From: Syntrophotalea carbinolica DSM 2380
Lineage (GTDB): Bacteria; Desulfobacterota; Desulfuromonadia; Desulfuromonadales; Syntrophotaleaceae
Assembly: GCF_000012885.1 (NCBI RefSeq)
Contig: NC_007498.2
Location: 930,001 to 994,000 of the forward strand
Length of the DNA stretch: 64,000 bases
Reading direction: 5' to 3'
Shown piece after piece: positions 32,025 through 42,124 of the stretch. A model generated the notes under the pieces. It was given only the letters and a program-made list of their open reading frames with translations, had not been told where the DNA came from and did not search any database. The position numbers were made by a program, and so were the translations under genes. Positions within the stretch are counted from its first letter, which is position 1, and every line of letters starts with the position of its first letter.

Positions 32025-33325
32025 ACGATATTTCCAAAAACAATAGTGATAGTGCCGAAACCGGTTTTGAAGCCCTGCTAACCGCCCATGCTGGCGGCGG
32101 TGTCCTGCGCCGTTGGCGTTGGGCCCTGATTACGGCAGCCATCGTGTTGTTGCTGACGGGATTTTTCCTGTTCAGGGGCAACGGAGATTCTCAGGGGCCG
32201 CAGTACCTGACCGAAAAGGTGACCGAGGGTAAGCTGGTCGTTAAGGTGACCGCTACGGGGAATCTGGAACCGACCAATCAGGTGGAGGTCGGCAGTGAGC
32301 TTTCCGGTACGGTGGATGCCGTTTATGTCGACGACGACGATCGCGTGACCAAGGGGCAGCTGTTGGCCAAACTCGACCTGTCCAAGTTCGAAGACGCGGT
32401 GGCCCATTCCCGGGCCGCTGTCGAAGTTGCCGAGGCGGAACTGCAACAGGCTCTGGCGACGTTCGAAGAGACCCATGCCAAACTTGATCGATACCGTGAG
32501 GTTTCGCGCTTGTCCGGTGGCAAGGTGCCATCCAAAACCGAAATGGAAGCCGCTGAGGCGGACGTTGCCCGCGCCAAAGCCGACCAGGAGAATGCCCGGG
32601 CCGGCATCGCCGAGGCCAAAGCCAATTTGCGCAGCGACGAAACGGACCTCGCTAAGGCGCATATCCGGTCGCCCATTGACGGGGTGGTGCTGGAGCGGGC
32701 GGTAGATCCGGGACAGGCGGTGGCCGCTTCCCTGCAAGCCGTGACCCTGTTTACCCTGGCCGAGGATCTTTCCAAGATGGAACTCGAAGTCGATGTGGAC
32801 GAAGCCGACGTCGGTCAGGTCAAAGCCGGATTAGGTGCCAGTTTCAGCGTCGATGCGTGGCCGGACAGAAACTTCGAGGCCGTGATCACCCGGGTCGGGT
32901 TCAATGCTTCCGATGATGACGGAGTCATATCCTATCCTGCCGTACTGAAGGTTGCGAACGACGATCTCAGTTTGCGTCCGGGCATGACCGCCACCGCTGT
33001 GGTTACAACCCTTACCCACGAAAATGCGCTGCTGGTATCCAATGCCGCGTTGCGCTTTACGCCATCGGAGGATACGTCGGCAGAAAAATCGGGCGGTAGC
33101 CTGGTCAGTTCTCTGATACCGCATCCCCCCGCCCGTACCCATAAGGCCCAAGCTTCGGCAGTCGCTGAAGACGGTAGCCAGTGCGTATGGGTATTGCGTG
33201 ACGGACAGGCGGCCCCGGTGCAGGTCAAAACGGGAGCCAGCAATGGGCGTGTTACCGAGATCCTCGACGGAGAATTGCAGGTCGGCATGGATGTCATAAC
33301 CGAAACCGTGAGTATGCAGCCATGA
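32021..33325 (+). CDS. Periplasmic adaptor (MacA/HlyD-like membrane fusion protein)
   Basis: 434 residues. One N-terminal membrane anchor (WALITAAIVLLLTGFFLF, about 35-52) is followed by a lipoyl/barrel-sandwich half (VEVGSELSGTVDAVYVDDDD), a long alpha hairpin (about 130-220, rich in Ala/Glu/Lys), the second lipoyl half (IRSPIDGVVLERAVDPGQAV) and beta-barrel and membrane-proximal domains. It bridges the MacB-like transporter and the TolC-like duct. The membrane-proximal part contains a linker, PHPPARTHKAQAS, slightly longer than usual. ATGA overlaps on both sides. Confidence 0.92.
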   Translation: MNDISKNNSDSAETGFEALLTAHAGGGVLRRWRWALITAAIVLLLTGFFLFRGNGDSQGPQYLTEKVTEGKLVVKVTATGNLEPTNQVEVGSELSGTVDAVYVDDDDRVTKGQLLAKLDLSKFEDAVAHSRAAVEVAEAELQQALATFEETHAKLDRYREVSRLSGGKVPSKTEMEAAEADVARAKADQENARAGIAEAKANLRSDETDLAKAHIRSPIDGVVLERAVDPGQAVAASLQAVTLFTLAEDLSKMELEVDVDEADVGQVKAGLGASFSVDAWPDRNFEAVITRVGFNASDDDGVISYPAVLKVANDDLSLRPGMTATAVVTTLTHENALLVSNAALRFTPSEDTSAEKSGGSLVSSLIPHPPARTHKAQASAVAEDGSQCVWVLRDGQAAPVQVKTGASNGRVTEILDGELQVGMDVITETVSMQP

Positions 33326-34029
33326 GTATCTCCGACCCCTTGATTCGGCTGACCGGCATCACCAAGACCTACGGTAGCGGACAGGCCGCTTTTCAGGCCC
33401 TGAAAGGTATCGATCTCTCTATCGAAAGCGGTGATTTTGTCGCCATTATGGGACACAGCGGGTCCGGGAAGTCCACGACCATGAACATTCTCGGATGCCT
33501 CGATACGCCCACTGGCGGCAGTTACGAGTTTCAGGGGGTACACGTCGAGCGCTTGTCGCGCAATCAGCGCGCACTGTTGCGGCGGTACTTTCTTGGCTTC
33601 GTATTTCAGGGCTTCAACCTGTTGTCACGCACCACGGCACTGGAGAATGTCGAATTGCCCCTCATCTACCGTGGGGAACCGGCGGCAGCCCGCCATGCCG
33701 CTGCCCGCGCAGCCCTGGCGCAGGTGGGCCTGCAGGGTTGGGAACAGCACACGCCGGCGGAACTGTCCGGGGGCCAGCAGCAGCGCGTCGCCATCGCCCG
33801 AGCCATCGTGTCCCGCCCCAAGGTTTTGCTGGCCGACGAACCTACCGGTAATCTCGATACGCGAACCAGTGAGGAAATCATGGACCTGATCGGTAACTTC
33901 AACCGGGAACACGGCATTACCGTGCTCATGGTTACTCACGAACCTGAGATGGCCGAGTATGCCAAACGCGTCGTCAATTTCGTTGATGGCAAGGTGGAAA
34001 GCGATAGCTGTAACGGGGAGGTGTCCTGA
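33322..34029 (+). CDS. ABC transporter ATPase (MacB/LolD-like)
   Basis: 235 residues with all ABC motifs: Walker A GHSGSGKSTTMNILGCLDTP (about 42-61), the Q loop in FVFQGFNLLSRTTALENVEL, signature LSGGQQQRVAIARAI (about 144-158), Walker B KVLLADEPTGNLD and the H loop in VLMVTHEPEMAEYA. It powers the MacB-type permease encoded next, with which it overlaps by one base. In E. coli MacB both parts are fused; here they are separate, as in many MacB-like systems. Confidence 0.95.
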   Translation: MSISDPLIRLTGITKTYGSGQAAFQALKGIDLSIESGDFVAIMGHSGSGKSTTMNILGCLDTPTGGSYEFQGVHVERLSRNQRALLRRYFLGFVFQGFNLLSRTTALENVELPLIYRGEPAAARHAAARAALAQVGLQGWEQHTPAELSGGQQQRVAIARAIVSRPKVLLADEPTGNLDTRTSEEIMDLIGNFNREHGITVLMVTHEPEMAEYAKRVVNFVDGKVESDSCNGEVS

Positions 34030-35231
34030 TGCTGTGGAACACGTTGCTTCTTGCATTGCGGGCGATCCGGCGCAACCTGATGCGCTCTTTTCTCACCATC
34101 CTCGGCATCGTTATCGGCGTGGCCGCCGTCATTACCATGGTGACTCTCGGCAATGGTGCCACCCAGTCGGTTTCCGACCAGATTTCCAGCATGGGCAGCA
34201 ACCTGTTGATGGTGATGCCCGGGCAGCGTTTCGGACCCGGGTCCGGAGATGCCGCCAAGTTCAAGAGTGCCGACGTCGAGGCTATCCGTAACCAGATACC
34301 CGCCGCCAAGCTGGTCGCTCCGGTCGTTACGACGTCGGCGACCGCCGTGTATCAGGCCGAGAACTGGTCTTCGGCCATCTCCGGCAGCAATGACGACTAT
34401 TTCGAAGCGGGAGGTTGGGATCTGGCCTCAGGGCGTACTTTTACCGAAGCCGAACAACGCTCCGGCAGGGCGGTCTGCGTTCTCGGTGAAACGGTACGGG
34501 AGAAGCTGTTCGGCAAGCAGAACCCGGTGGGAGCCGATATCCGCATCAAGCAATTTTCCTGCGAAGTCATCGGTTTGCTTAAACCCAAGGGCCAGTCGGC
34601 TATGGGCTCGGACCAGGATGATACCGTGGTGATGCCTTTGCGTACGGTGCAGCGTCGTCTCGCAGGAAGCCAGGATATCGGCCGGTTGATGATATCGGTA
34701 AACGATGGTGCTTCCATCGATGCGGTCAAGGAACAGCTGACGTTGCTGATGCGTGAACGGCGCAACATCGGGGAAAGCGAAGACGATGATTTCCAGGTGA
34801 TGGACACCCGGCAGATTGCCGAAACCCTTACCGGTACGACCAAGATCCTTACCATGCTGCTGGGCGCGGTGGCAGCGGTAAGCCTGCTGGTAGGGGGGAT
34901 CGGGATTATGAATATCATGCTGGTGTCGGTGACCGAACGCACCCGCGAGATCGGGATCCGCCTTTCCATCGGCGCGCTGGAGCGGGAAGTGCTGCTGCAA
35001 TTCCTTATCGAGGCCGTGGTGCTTTCCAGCCTCGGCGGTTTCATCGGCATTGTGATAGCGACCGTGGCGTCCCTGTCGCTTGCCGGGCTGATGGGCATTC
35101 CCTACCTGTTCGACCCGAGCATCAACCTGTTGGCCTTTTTGTTCTCGGCCGCCATCGGTGTGATTTTCGGCTATTTCCCGGCGCGTCGCGCAGCCGGTCT
35201 TAACCCCATCGACGCGTTGCGCCACGAGTGA
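34029..35231 (+). CDS. MacB/FtsX-type ABC permease
   Basis: 400 residues. TM1 is FLTILGIVIGVAAVITMVTL (about 19-38), followed by a large periplasmic MacB_PCD domain (about 40-270) and three C-terminal TM segments (ILTMLLGAVAAVSLLVGGIG, LIEAVVLSSLGGFIGIVIAT, LLAFLFSAAIGVIFGYFPAR). The loop VTERTREIGIRLSIGAL is the FtsX coupling-helix motif. Such permeases work as mechanotransmitters that push substrate through the adaptor and duct rather than carrying it across the inner membrane. Last gene of the TetR-controlled operon; substrate unknown (drugs, peptides or lipids). Confidence 0.95.
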   Translation: MLWNTLLLALRAIRRNLMRSFLTILGIVIGVAAVITMVTLGNGATQSVSDQISSMGSNLLMVMPGQRFGPGSGDAAKFKSADVEAIRNQIPAAKLVAPVVTTSATAVYQAENWSSAISGSNDDYFEAGGWDLASGRTFTEAEQRSGRAVCVLGETVREKLFGKQNPVGADIRIKQFSCEVIGLLKPKGQSAMGSDQDDTVVMPLRTVQRRLAGSQDIGRLMISVNDGASIDAVKEQLTLLMRERRNIGESEDDDFQVMDTRQIAETLTGTTKILTMLLGAVAAVSLLVGGIGIMNIMLVSVTERTREIGIRLSIGALEREVLLQFLIEAVVLSSLGGFIGIVIATVASLSLAGLMGIPYLFDPSINLLAFLFSAAIGVIFGYFPARRAAGLNPIDALRHE

Positions 35232-35362
35232 ACGCAAACCTGGAGGCAGGTTTGCAGGATGGCAGGCGCGGCCGTCTCTCCGCTTGGCGGGATGGACGGT
35301 CTCGCTACCGGCAAAGGGCGGGGATCGGGACGGTGGTTGCCGCTTTGCTGTGACAGCCTTGT

Positions 35363-38293
35363 CTATGCCGAGGGTTGCGGCATGGGTTGCTCGGGATCTT
35401 CCAGTGCCCGGGAGCACAGCTTGTTCTGGACAAAGATATCCCGGAGAGATTCTATCGGTTGGGGTTTGTAGTAAAAATATCCCTGGGCCAGGTCACATCC
35501 CTGCTCCATCAGGAACAGTTCCTGACCGGCGGTTTCTACGCCCTCGGCAACGACCTGCATGCCCAGGCTCTGGGCCATGCGAATGATAGTGGCCGTCAGA
35601 ATGGCATCCTGCTCTTTTTGACAGATATGCGCCATGAACGACCGGTCGATTTTCAGTTTGTCGATATGAAAACGATTGAGGTAACTGAGGCTCGAATACC
35701 CGGTGCCAAAATCGTCCAGCACAAGCCCCACCCCGATATTCTTGAGATGGTTCATTACTTTTTCCACTGTGGTGTCTTTTTGCAGGAAGATGGTCTCCGT
35801 TACCTCCAGTTCCAACTGCTCGGGGGGCAGGGCATACTCTTTCAGCAGCCGGGCAAGAGAGGAGGTGAAATCGTCGTGGAAGAGTTGGCGGGCGGAAATG
35901 TTGACGGAGACCGGCAAACTCTCAAATCCCTGATTGCGCCAGCTACGCATGTCCCGACAGGCCGCATTGAGAACCCATTGGCCCAGGGCCTGGATGAGGT
36001 TGGACTCCTCGGCTATGGGAATGAACCGGTCGGGCGGGAGCAGTCCTTTTTGCGGATGTCGCCAGCGCACCAGGGCTTCCAGACCAACGATACATTTTTC
36101 AGTGAGTTGCCAGATGGGTTGGTAGTGTAGTTCCAGTTGATCTTCTTGCAGGGCCTGACGCAATTCCGTTTCCATGGTCAGGCGATTCTGTACCCGCTGA
36201 CCGATCTCCTGCCGGAAAAACTGGACGCCGTTGCGGCCGGACTCTTTGGCAAAATACATGGCCGCATCGGCATGTTTGAACAAGGTTGGAAAATCGTGAC
36301 CATCCTCAGGGAAAATCGCCACGCCCATGCTGGCGGTTATGGTGTGGGTATGCTCCTGTAAGTCATAAGCCGAAGTGAAACAGCTCATGGCTTTTTGAAC
36401 CAAGGTTGTGGCAACGCTGGTTTTCTGCATATCCGTAAACAGTATGACGAATTCGTCTCCGCCGATGCGGGCCGCCATATCTGTGGAGCGGATCGAGGTT
36501 TGCAGCCGTTTGGCCACCTCGCACAGCAACTGATCGCCGACATGGTGGCCCTGCAGATCGTTGATGGCTTTGAAGCCGTCCAGATCGAGAAGGCAAAGGG
36601 CTACCTGGGAACCGGAGCGCATGGCGTGCCGGACGGCGTAGTCAAATCGCTCTTTTAGCAGACTGCGATTGGCTAATCCCGTGAGTTGATCGTAATGAGC
36701 CAGATAGGCGATCTTTTTCTGCGCTTTATTCTGCTCGCTGATAAAGCGTGCCTGCAGCATATTCTGGTAAGCGGAAACCGACAAATGCCTGGACATGGAA
36801 TACAGAGCCTGGGCCACTTTCGCGAATTGCTGGCGAGTCATGGCGGGTACTTCGCGAAAGGCTTCGATGGTAACGGTTTCATCGGCCCCGATTTTCCGGG
36901 CGTAAGCGCGCATCTGTTCTTCGCTTTGAGTTTTGTCGCGAACCTGTCCCACCAGCCAGTTGGCGATGTGATGCTCGCCGGCCAATATGGCTGCGCCCGC
37001 CTCCCATAGCCCGGCGCTAAAGCATGTGCGAATGGTCGGTGCCTGGTTGGATGGCTGGCCCAACAGGGCACGGGAATGCCGGCAATTGGCTTGTCCCTTG
37101 GCTGTTTTGCAAATGATATCCTTGCAAAGACGACCGAAATTACTCGGTGCGGTGATGGCCGTGCCGTCCGGTTGCGTGATGATGGCTGCAACGCCGGTCG
37201 CCTGAGCGAAATCGGCCTGCAATTGCTGGATATCCTTCAGATTGAACAACTCTTCAAAGGTGGTTTCCGCAGCATCGTGCAGCGGCCGGGTCAGAGCCTG
37301 GATGCGTTTTTCGAGGGTCTCTTCCGCCTGTTTGCGTTCGGTGATATCGCGTGCAACGCAGGTCAGGCCCTTGATCTGACGATTTTGCGCGCGATAGGGG
37401 CTTATGCACATGTCGAAGCAGGTCCGTCCGTCCGGGAGGTCGAGCCAGTATTCCGTGTGCGTGACGGTGCCGGTGGTGAGAGTATGCTCCAGTGCTGTTT
37501 TTGTAGCCTGGACAACCTCTTCAGGAAGATTTACCTCATCGAGGTGTTTGCCGATGAACTGCTCGGGGAGGACGAAAAGTTTTCCGCAGGCGGGTTGGTG
37601 ATAGGTTTGAAAAACAAGATCCGTGTCGAGGACGAAAACCAGATCCTGCATGCTTCGCAGCAGCGACTGTATAAGAGATTGGTTTTCCTGCAACGCTTCT
37701 TTGGCATTATGGGATTCGGTGATATCGCTAAACATCGTGGCGAAACACTTCTCGCCCAGGGGGTAGGCATGGATGCGGAAGTGCCTGCCCAGCAGGTCGG
37801 AATACTCTTCGAAGATAAGCACCTCGCCGGTCAGAGCCACCTTGCCGAAGCTTTCAATATAATGGGTTTTTTCAATCCCGGGAAGGACCTCTGTGACGCG
37901 GCGTCCGAGAATGTCCGCGACCTTGAGGCCGGTGTGCGTTTCGAAGGCCGGGTTGGCACTCAAAAAGATGAAGTCCACTGCCTGGCCGTCGGTGTCCAGT
38001 ACGATCTCCTGAACGGCTATGGCTGAAATGGCATTTTCGATGTGCAGTTGGTTTCTCTGTGTATCTGCCCGCAACCGTTCTCCGCGACGATATTCCTCCA
38101 TGCCGTGCCAACCTGCCAACATCTGAATGAGCAAGCCGAGGCACAGTGCAACGGTGACCCACAAAGGCAGGGTTGTCTGTAAAACGACCAAAAACAGCAG
38201 GCATAGGCTCAAGGGGGCGACGATGTGGAGTAGGGTGCGCCGAAAACAGCGATTCCCGGGAAAGGCCGTAACTTGCACGGTACGTTTTCTCAT
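35363..38293 (-). CDS. Membrane PAS-PAS-PocR-GGDEF-EAL cyclic-di-GMP protein
   Basis: 976 residues. Two N-terminal TM helices (about 20-60) are followed by two PAS domains (about 85-200 and 205-320), a PocR ligand domain (about 340-500: QLQADFAQATGVAAIITQPD with Cys-rich CKDIICKTAKGQANCRHS), a GGDEF domain (about 535-700; active site RIGGDEFVI) and an EAL domain (about 715-960; EALVRW, DDFGTGYSSLSYL). Both catalytic motifs are complete, so it may make and break c-di-GMP. PocR binds hydrocarbon derivatives or redox cues in some proteins. ATG 38293 follows AAAGGGG. Single gene; sensing input unknown. Confidence 0.94.
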   Translation of the reverse strand: MRKRTVQVTAFPGNRCFRRTLLHIVAPLSLCLLFLVVLQTTLPLWVTVALCLGLLIQMLAGWHGMEEYRRGERLRADTQRNQLHIENAISAIAVQEIVLDTDGQAVDFIFLSANPAFETHTGLKVADILGRRVTEVLPGIEKTHYIESFGKVALTGEVLIFEEYSDLLGRHFRIHAYPLGEKCFATMFSDITESHNAKEALQENQSLIQSLLRSMQDLVFVLDTDLVFQTYHQPACGKLFVLPEQFIGKHLDEVNLPEEVVQATKTALEHTLTTGTVTHTEYWLDLPDGRTCFDMCISPYRAQNRQIKGLTCVARDITERKQAEETLEKRIQALTRPLHDAAETTFEELFNLKDIQQLQADFAQATGVAAIITQPDGTAITAPSNFGRLCKDIICKTAKGQANCRHSRALLGQPSNQAPTIRTCFSAGLWEAGAAILAGEHHIANWLVGQVRDKTQSEEQMRAYARKIGADETVTIEAFREVPAMTRQQFAKVAQALYSMSRHLSVSAYQNMLQARFISEQNKAQKKIAYLAHYDQLTGLANRSLLKERFDYAVRHAMRSGSQVALCLLDLDGFKAINDLQGHHVGDQLLCEVAKRLQTSIRSTDMAARIGGDEFVILFTDMQKTSVATTLVQKAMSCFTSAYDLQEHTHTITASMGVAIFPEDGHDFPTLFKHADAAMYFAKESGRNGVQFFRQEIGQRVQNRLTMETELRQALQEDQLELHYQPIWQLTEKCIVGLEALVRWRHPQKGLLPPDRFIPIAEESNLIQALGQWVLNAACRDMRSWRNQGFESLPVSVNISARQLFHDDFTSSLARLLKEYALPPEQLELEVTETIFLQKDTTVEKVMNHLKNIGVGLVLDDFGTGYSSLSYLNRFHIDKLKIDRSFMAHICQKEQDAILTATIIRMAQSLGMQVVAEGVETAGQELFLMEQGCDLAQGYFYYKPQPIESLRDIFVQNKLCSRALEDPEQPMPQPSA

Positions 38294-38707
38294 TGTTGCC
38301 CCTTTGTTACATTTAACGCTTGCCGGCTATGTCGCAGGGTCCGTTGTTCAAGTCCATTTAAAGAACATAAAGTGCATGTGCCCGGAATGTCCTCGAAATT
38401 TATCAGGGCAGATGGCTTACTGTACGTTATTCAAAACTGATGCCATGCATTGCGGGGCGGTAGTCAGCCTGGTTTTGTGGCAGTTGGCAGGGGCTGCCCC
38501 GGGCATTTGTGGGGAATGAAGGTCCCTGTTGCCCCACATGTGTACCGGTTTTGTCACGGGATCGATACTTTGTTTCCGGCGGGCAGGGACAAAGATGGGC
38601 GAAGTGAAAGATGAAGTCTGCTGGGGGTGCCACAAAGAGGGGGCAGCACCAAATGTTTTCGAAGCCGCATTTTTGCGGCTAATTGTATGCCGGCATCGAA
38701 CGCGATC
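38294..38707. other. Intergenic region between selA and the GGDEF-EAL gene
   Basis: No convincing gene. A short hairpin AGCCGC-ATTTTT-GCGGCT (about 38663-38682) lies just past the selA stop but lacks a T-run on the selA side. Confidence 0.4.
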
Positions 38708-40093
38708 TTAGCTGGCTGCGATGCTCTGCAAGGCGGCGATGATATCCGCAATATCCTTGTCCGCCAGAGTGCGCGGATCGAGGAGGAAGGTGCCTTGGGA
38801 TATCCGGCCGATGATGGGCAGCGCCCTGGTGCGCAGCTTTTGTTCCAGCTGTTGTGCCGAGAGGTTGTCCACGGTAACGGAAATCAGGGTTGTGGGGATT
38901 TGCAATAGCGGAAAGGTGCCGCCGCCTACCTGTGAAAAACCTTGCGCGGTTTTCAGGGATACGCTTGCAGGCAGGGTTCGTCGCATGCGCCGCACGGCTT
39001 TTCTGGCACGGGAGGCCAGTTCCTCTGCCGGCAGCGTCATCATGCGCAGTGTGGGGATTTGCTGCAAAGCCTGTTGCTCGTCCCGGTACAGGCGCAATGT
39101 CCCTTCAAGGGTAGCGAGGGTGACTTTGTCGACGCGCAGCGCCCGCAACAGTGGGTGTTTTTTCATGGCTTCCAGACTGCGGCGCTTGCCGACGATGATG
39201 CCTGCTTGCGGCCCGCCCAGAAGTTTGTCGCCGCTGAAGGTGACCAGATCCGCCCCGGCATCGAGGTATTGGCGTACCGTTTTTTCGCCGGACAGTCCGT
39301 AGGCCGAAAGATCGACCAGGGTGCCGCTTCCCGCGTCGACCATGACCGGCAGGGATGCTTCGCGGCCGATGCCGACGAGTTCCTCGGTGGAAACCTCGGT
39401 GGTAAAACCGACCACGGCGAAATTGCTGGTATGCACCTTGAGCAGCAGGGCCGTTTCTTCCGTGATGGCTGCGCGGTAATCCCGGGGGTGGGTCCGGTTG
39501 GTGGCACCGACTCCCCTCAAGATCGCTCCGCTTTGTTCCATCACTTCCGGAATACGGAACGATCCGCCGATTTCTACCAGTTCGCCGCGCGACACGACGA
39601 CTTCCTTGTCACGGGCCAGACAGCAAAGAGCGAGCATCACCGCCGCGGCGTTATTATTGACGACGACCGCGCTCTCGGCCCCGGTCAGGTCGCAAAGCAG
39701 TTTCTCCACATGGACCGCGCGGCTGCCCCGTTTTCCTGCTTCCACATCGAACTCGAGAGTGCTGTATCCGAAAGCCGTATCGCGCATGGTGTCGTGCAGG
39801 GCTTCGGCCAGCGGAGCCCGTCCCAGGTTCGTATGCAGGACCACGCCTGTTCCGTTAATGACCCGCCGCAGACCGGGCATGTTCATTTTTTCCAGGGTGT
39901 TGGCTACCCGTCCGGTCAGTGCTTCTTCAGCGAGAACCTCAACGGTTGCGGTACCGGCCAGCAGTTCGGCGCGCAGCTGGTCGAGGGCATTACGCACCGC
40001 CGTGATAATGACCGGCCGGGGATATGATTCCATGAGGGTCTTGATGCCGGGCCATTCCAGGACCTTATCTACTTTGGGGATATTTCTGAGCAA
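38708..40093 (-). CDS. selA: L-seryl-tRNA(Sec) selenium transferase
   Basis: 461 residues. SelA converts Ser-tRNA(Sec) to Sec-tRNA(Sec) using selenophosphate and PLP. The Schiff-base Lys lies in TFSGDKLLGGPQAGIIVGKR (about 280-300); GTGVVLHTNLGRAPL (about 81-95) and VVNNNAAAVMLALCCLARDK (phosphate-binding region) are family blocks. Length matches E. coli SelA. The start is TTG 40093 (LLRNIPKVDKVLEW aligns with family N-termini), with AGGAAAGG about 9 bases before; the frame remains open upstream without ATG. It is transcribed opposite to the other selenium genes, which begin 470 bases away. Confidence 0.95.
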   Translation of the reverse strand: MLRNIPKVDKVLEWPGIKTLMESYPRPVIITAVRNALDQLRAELLAGTATVEVLAEEALTGRVANTLEKMNMPGLRRVINGTGVVLHTNLGRAPLAEALHDTMRDTAFGYSTLEFDVEAGKRGSRAVHVEKLLCDLTGAESAVVVNNNAAAVMLALCCLARDKEVVVSRGELVEIGGSFRIPEVMEQSGAILRGVGATNRTHPRDYRAAITEETALLLKVHTSNFAVVGFTTEVSTEELVGIGREASLPVMVDAGSGTLVDLSAYGLSGEKTVRQYLDAGADLVTFSGDKLLGGPQAGIIVGKRRSLEAMKKHPLLRALRVDKVTLATLEGTLRLYRDEQQALQQIPTLRMMTLPAEELASRARKAVRRMRRTLPASVSLKTAQGFSQVGGGTFPLLQIPTTLISVTVDNLSAQQLEQKLRTRALPIIGRISQGTFLLDPRTLADKDIADIIAALQSIAAS

Positions 40094-40564
40094 GAGCGTG
40101 GCCTTTCCTGTGGAAAACGGCGATTTGAGCAGCCCTGTTTGCAGTTGGGTTCCGGAAATTCTGAGTGCGCGATAAATGGGTCGGGTTGCGATTTCAGCGG
40201 CCTCATTTTATAGGCTCGAAATGAATTGTCAAGGGCGCAGAGCTCGTCGCATGGGCGTCGGGAGCGTCTGCGATTTTTTACGATGCATGGAGTAAATCGA
40301 TAGAACGGCGATCTTCTATCCATATTACCCATTGGACATGGGTTATGAAAAATTGTATGTGTTTATTTTCCCTTCAAATTAATTCGCCCGAAAATCAGTT
40401 ATGAATCTTTTGATCCCACGCCGGCCAGGGTGGGTGCCCGTTGGGTTATGCGGGCATTCTCCGTATGGTCTGTAAGGGGTTTTGTAGAGATGTGCCTGTC
40501 GCCATACGGACCGGCACAGATTGTCCATTCTATCGGGAGTTATGCGTGAGGTAAGGAGGAAGGA
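40094..40564. other. Divergent control region between selA and yedE
   Basis: No gene is seen. It should hold the promoters for selA (leftward) and the yedE operon (rightward). I could not place clear boxes or a known riboswitch. Confidence 0.4.
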
Positions 40565-41650
40565 ATGAAGAACTTTTTGGCGGGACGTTGGGGCATCATC
40601 GGTGTCGGATCTGTAATCGGTGTTCTTGCGGCTCTTTTGCAGAAACTGGGAAACCCGGGCAACATGGGCGTTTGCGTCGCCTGTTTCGAGCGGGATATTG
40701 CCGGAGCGCTGGGGCTTCATCGTGCCGGGGTGGTGCAGTATGTTCGTCCCGAAGTGATCGGCTTTGTCCTCGGGGCGTTGATCGCAGCTTACCTGTTCAG
40801 GGAATTCCGGCCGCGTCTTGGTTCGGCTCCCATCGTCCGATTCGTTCTTGGTGCTTTTGCCATGATCGGGGCGCTGGTGTTTCTCGGTTGCCCGTGGCGG
40901 GCGGCATTGCGTCTTGCCGGCGGTGATGGTTCCGCAATCTTCGGATTGCTCGGGCTGGGCGTAGGTATCTGGATCGGTACCTTGTTCTTAAAAGGCGGAT
41001 ACAATCTTGGCCGTACCCAGCGCACGCATGTTGCGGCTGGATGGATGTTGCCCCTTATGATGTTGGGCTTGCTGGTGTTGATGTTTATTTTTCCCGCCGT
41101 TTCCGGTGAGGCAAAAAGCGGGGTGCTCTTTTACAGTTTGAAAGGGCCGGGTGCGATGCATGCACCGCTGCTGATATCCCTGGGGATCGGTCTGTTTATC
41201 GGGTTTATAGCTCAGCGCAGTCGGTTCTGCACCATGGGGGCTGTTCGGGACCTGGTGCTCTTCCGGCACATGCACCTGATGTCGGGATTCATCGCGCTTA
41301 TCGTTGCCGCTTTTGTTGCCAACCTGTTGTTCGGCCAATTCCATCCGGGTTTTGAAGGACAGCCCGTTGCCCACACCATGCAGATTTGGAATTTTGCCGG
41401 GATGATGTTGGCGGGGCTGGCCTTCTGTCTTGCCGGGGGCTGCCCCGGTCGCCAGTTGTTTCTGGCCGGCGAGGGTGATGGTGATGCCGCCATTTTTGTG
41501 CTGGGCATGATTGCAGGGGCTGCGTTCAGTCACAATTTCGGATTGGCCAGTTCCCCGGCCGGTGTTGGCCCCTATGGCATCCAGGCTGTTGTGATCGGCC
41601 TTGTGGTGTGCCTGTTTATCGGGTTTACCATGAGAAAAAGTGTTGTTTAA
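40565..41650 (+). CDS. yedE: YedE-family putative selenium transporter
   Basis: 361 residues with about 9-10 TM helices of the YeeE/YedE fold. Cys-containing blocks occur in GNMGVCVACFERDIAGALGL (about 35-54), SRFCTMGAVRDL and AFCLAGGCPGRQLFLAGEGD, where paired Cys/Gly segments line the path in YeeE-type thiosulfate channels. The version linked to YedF and SelD is regarded as a selenium-metabolism membrane protein. ATG 40565 follows AAGGAGGAAGGA. The TusA-like yedF gene starts 10 bases after its stop. Confidence 0.93.
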   Translation: MKNFLAGRWGIIGVGSVIGVLAALLQKLGNPGNMGVCVACFERDIAGALGLHRAGVVQYVRPEVIGFVLGALIAAYLFREFRPRLGSAPIVRFVLGAFAMIGALVFLGCPWRAALRLAGGDGSAIFGLLGLGVGIWIGTLFLKGGYNLGRTQRTHVAAGWMLPLMMLGLLVLMFIFPAVSGEAKSGVLFYSLKGPGAMHAPLLISLGIGLFIGFIAQRSRFCTMGAVRDLVLFRHMHLMSGFIALIVAAFVANLLFGQFHPGFEGQPVAHTMQIWNFAGMMLAGLAFCLAGGCPGRQLFLAGEGDGDAAIFVLGMIAGAAFSHNFGLASSPAGVGPYGIQAVVIGLVVCLFIGFTMRKSVV

Positions 41651-41660
41651 GGAGGAAACC

Positions 41661-41879
41661 ATGACAAAGACAGTAGACGCTCGCGGACTATCTTGCCCTC
41701 AACCGGTCCTGATGACGCTGAATGCGATAAAGGCCGGCAACGACAGTGAAATTAAGGTTCTGGTCGATAGTGAAGTTTCCAAGGAGAACGTCTGTCGCGC
41801 CGCGAACAATCGCGGGTGGACGGTGGCTGACATTACGGATGAGTCCGGCGAGTTCTCCATAACGATGAAAAAGGGCTAG
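41661..41879 (+). CDS. yedF: YedF, TusA-like sulfur/selenium carrier
   Basis: 72 residues with the TusA signature DARGLSCPQPVLMTLNAIKA, in which the Cys of C-P-x-P carries persulfide or perselenide. The C-terminus SGEFSITMKKG completes the two-layer fold. RBS TTAAGGAGG is 5 bases before ATG 41661. Placed between yedE and selD, it probably hands reduced selenium from the transporter to SelD (inference from conserved gene order). Confidence 0.93.
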   Translation: MTKTVDARGLSCPQPVLMTLNAIKAGNDSEIKVLVDSEVSKENVCRAANNRGWTVADITDESGEFSITMKKG

Positions 41880-42124
41880 TAGCGACCCTCCCCTGGGGTG
41901 CGTGGAGAAGCCCTCTGCCTTTTTCGTTGGGCTGGGGGCTTCTTTTAAACAGGTCTTCCGCTGCCATTGACGGTTACTGGCTGCAACCGGAGTTTTGACG
42001 GGGGAACTTGAATCGCTTTGCCGGTTTGTGGTAGAGATGCCTGACCCAGGAATGACGCAGGAGTTCATTTGTTGCTTTCCCGCACGACCGGTGTCGAAAG
42101 CATCCGAAAGGGAATGTGTTTTAT

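Noticed and set aside
38594-38711. Short frame with a CWGCH heme-binding-like motif
   Set aside because: It has no signal peptide or RBS and only one motif in about 38 codons; probably chance.
40094-40564. Riboswitch upstream of yedE
   Set aside because: Hairpins are possible, but no known riboswitch consensus (c-di-GMP, cobalamin, fluoride, Moco) could be matched by eye.
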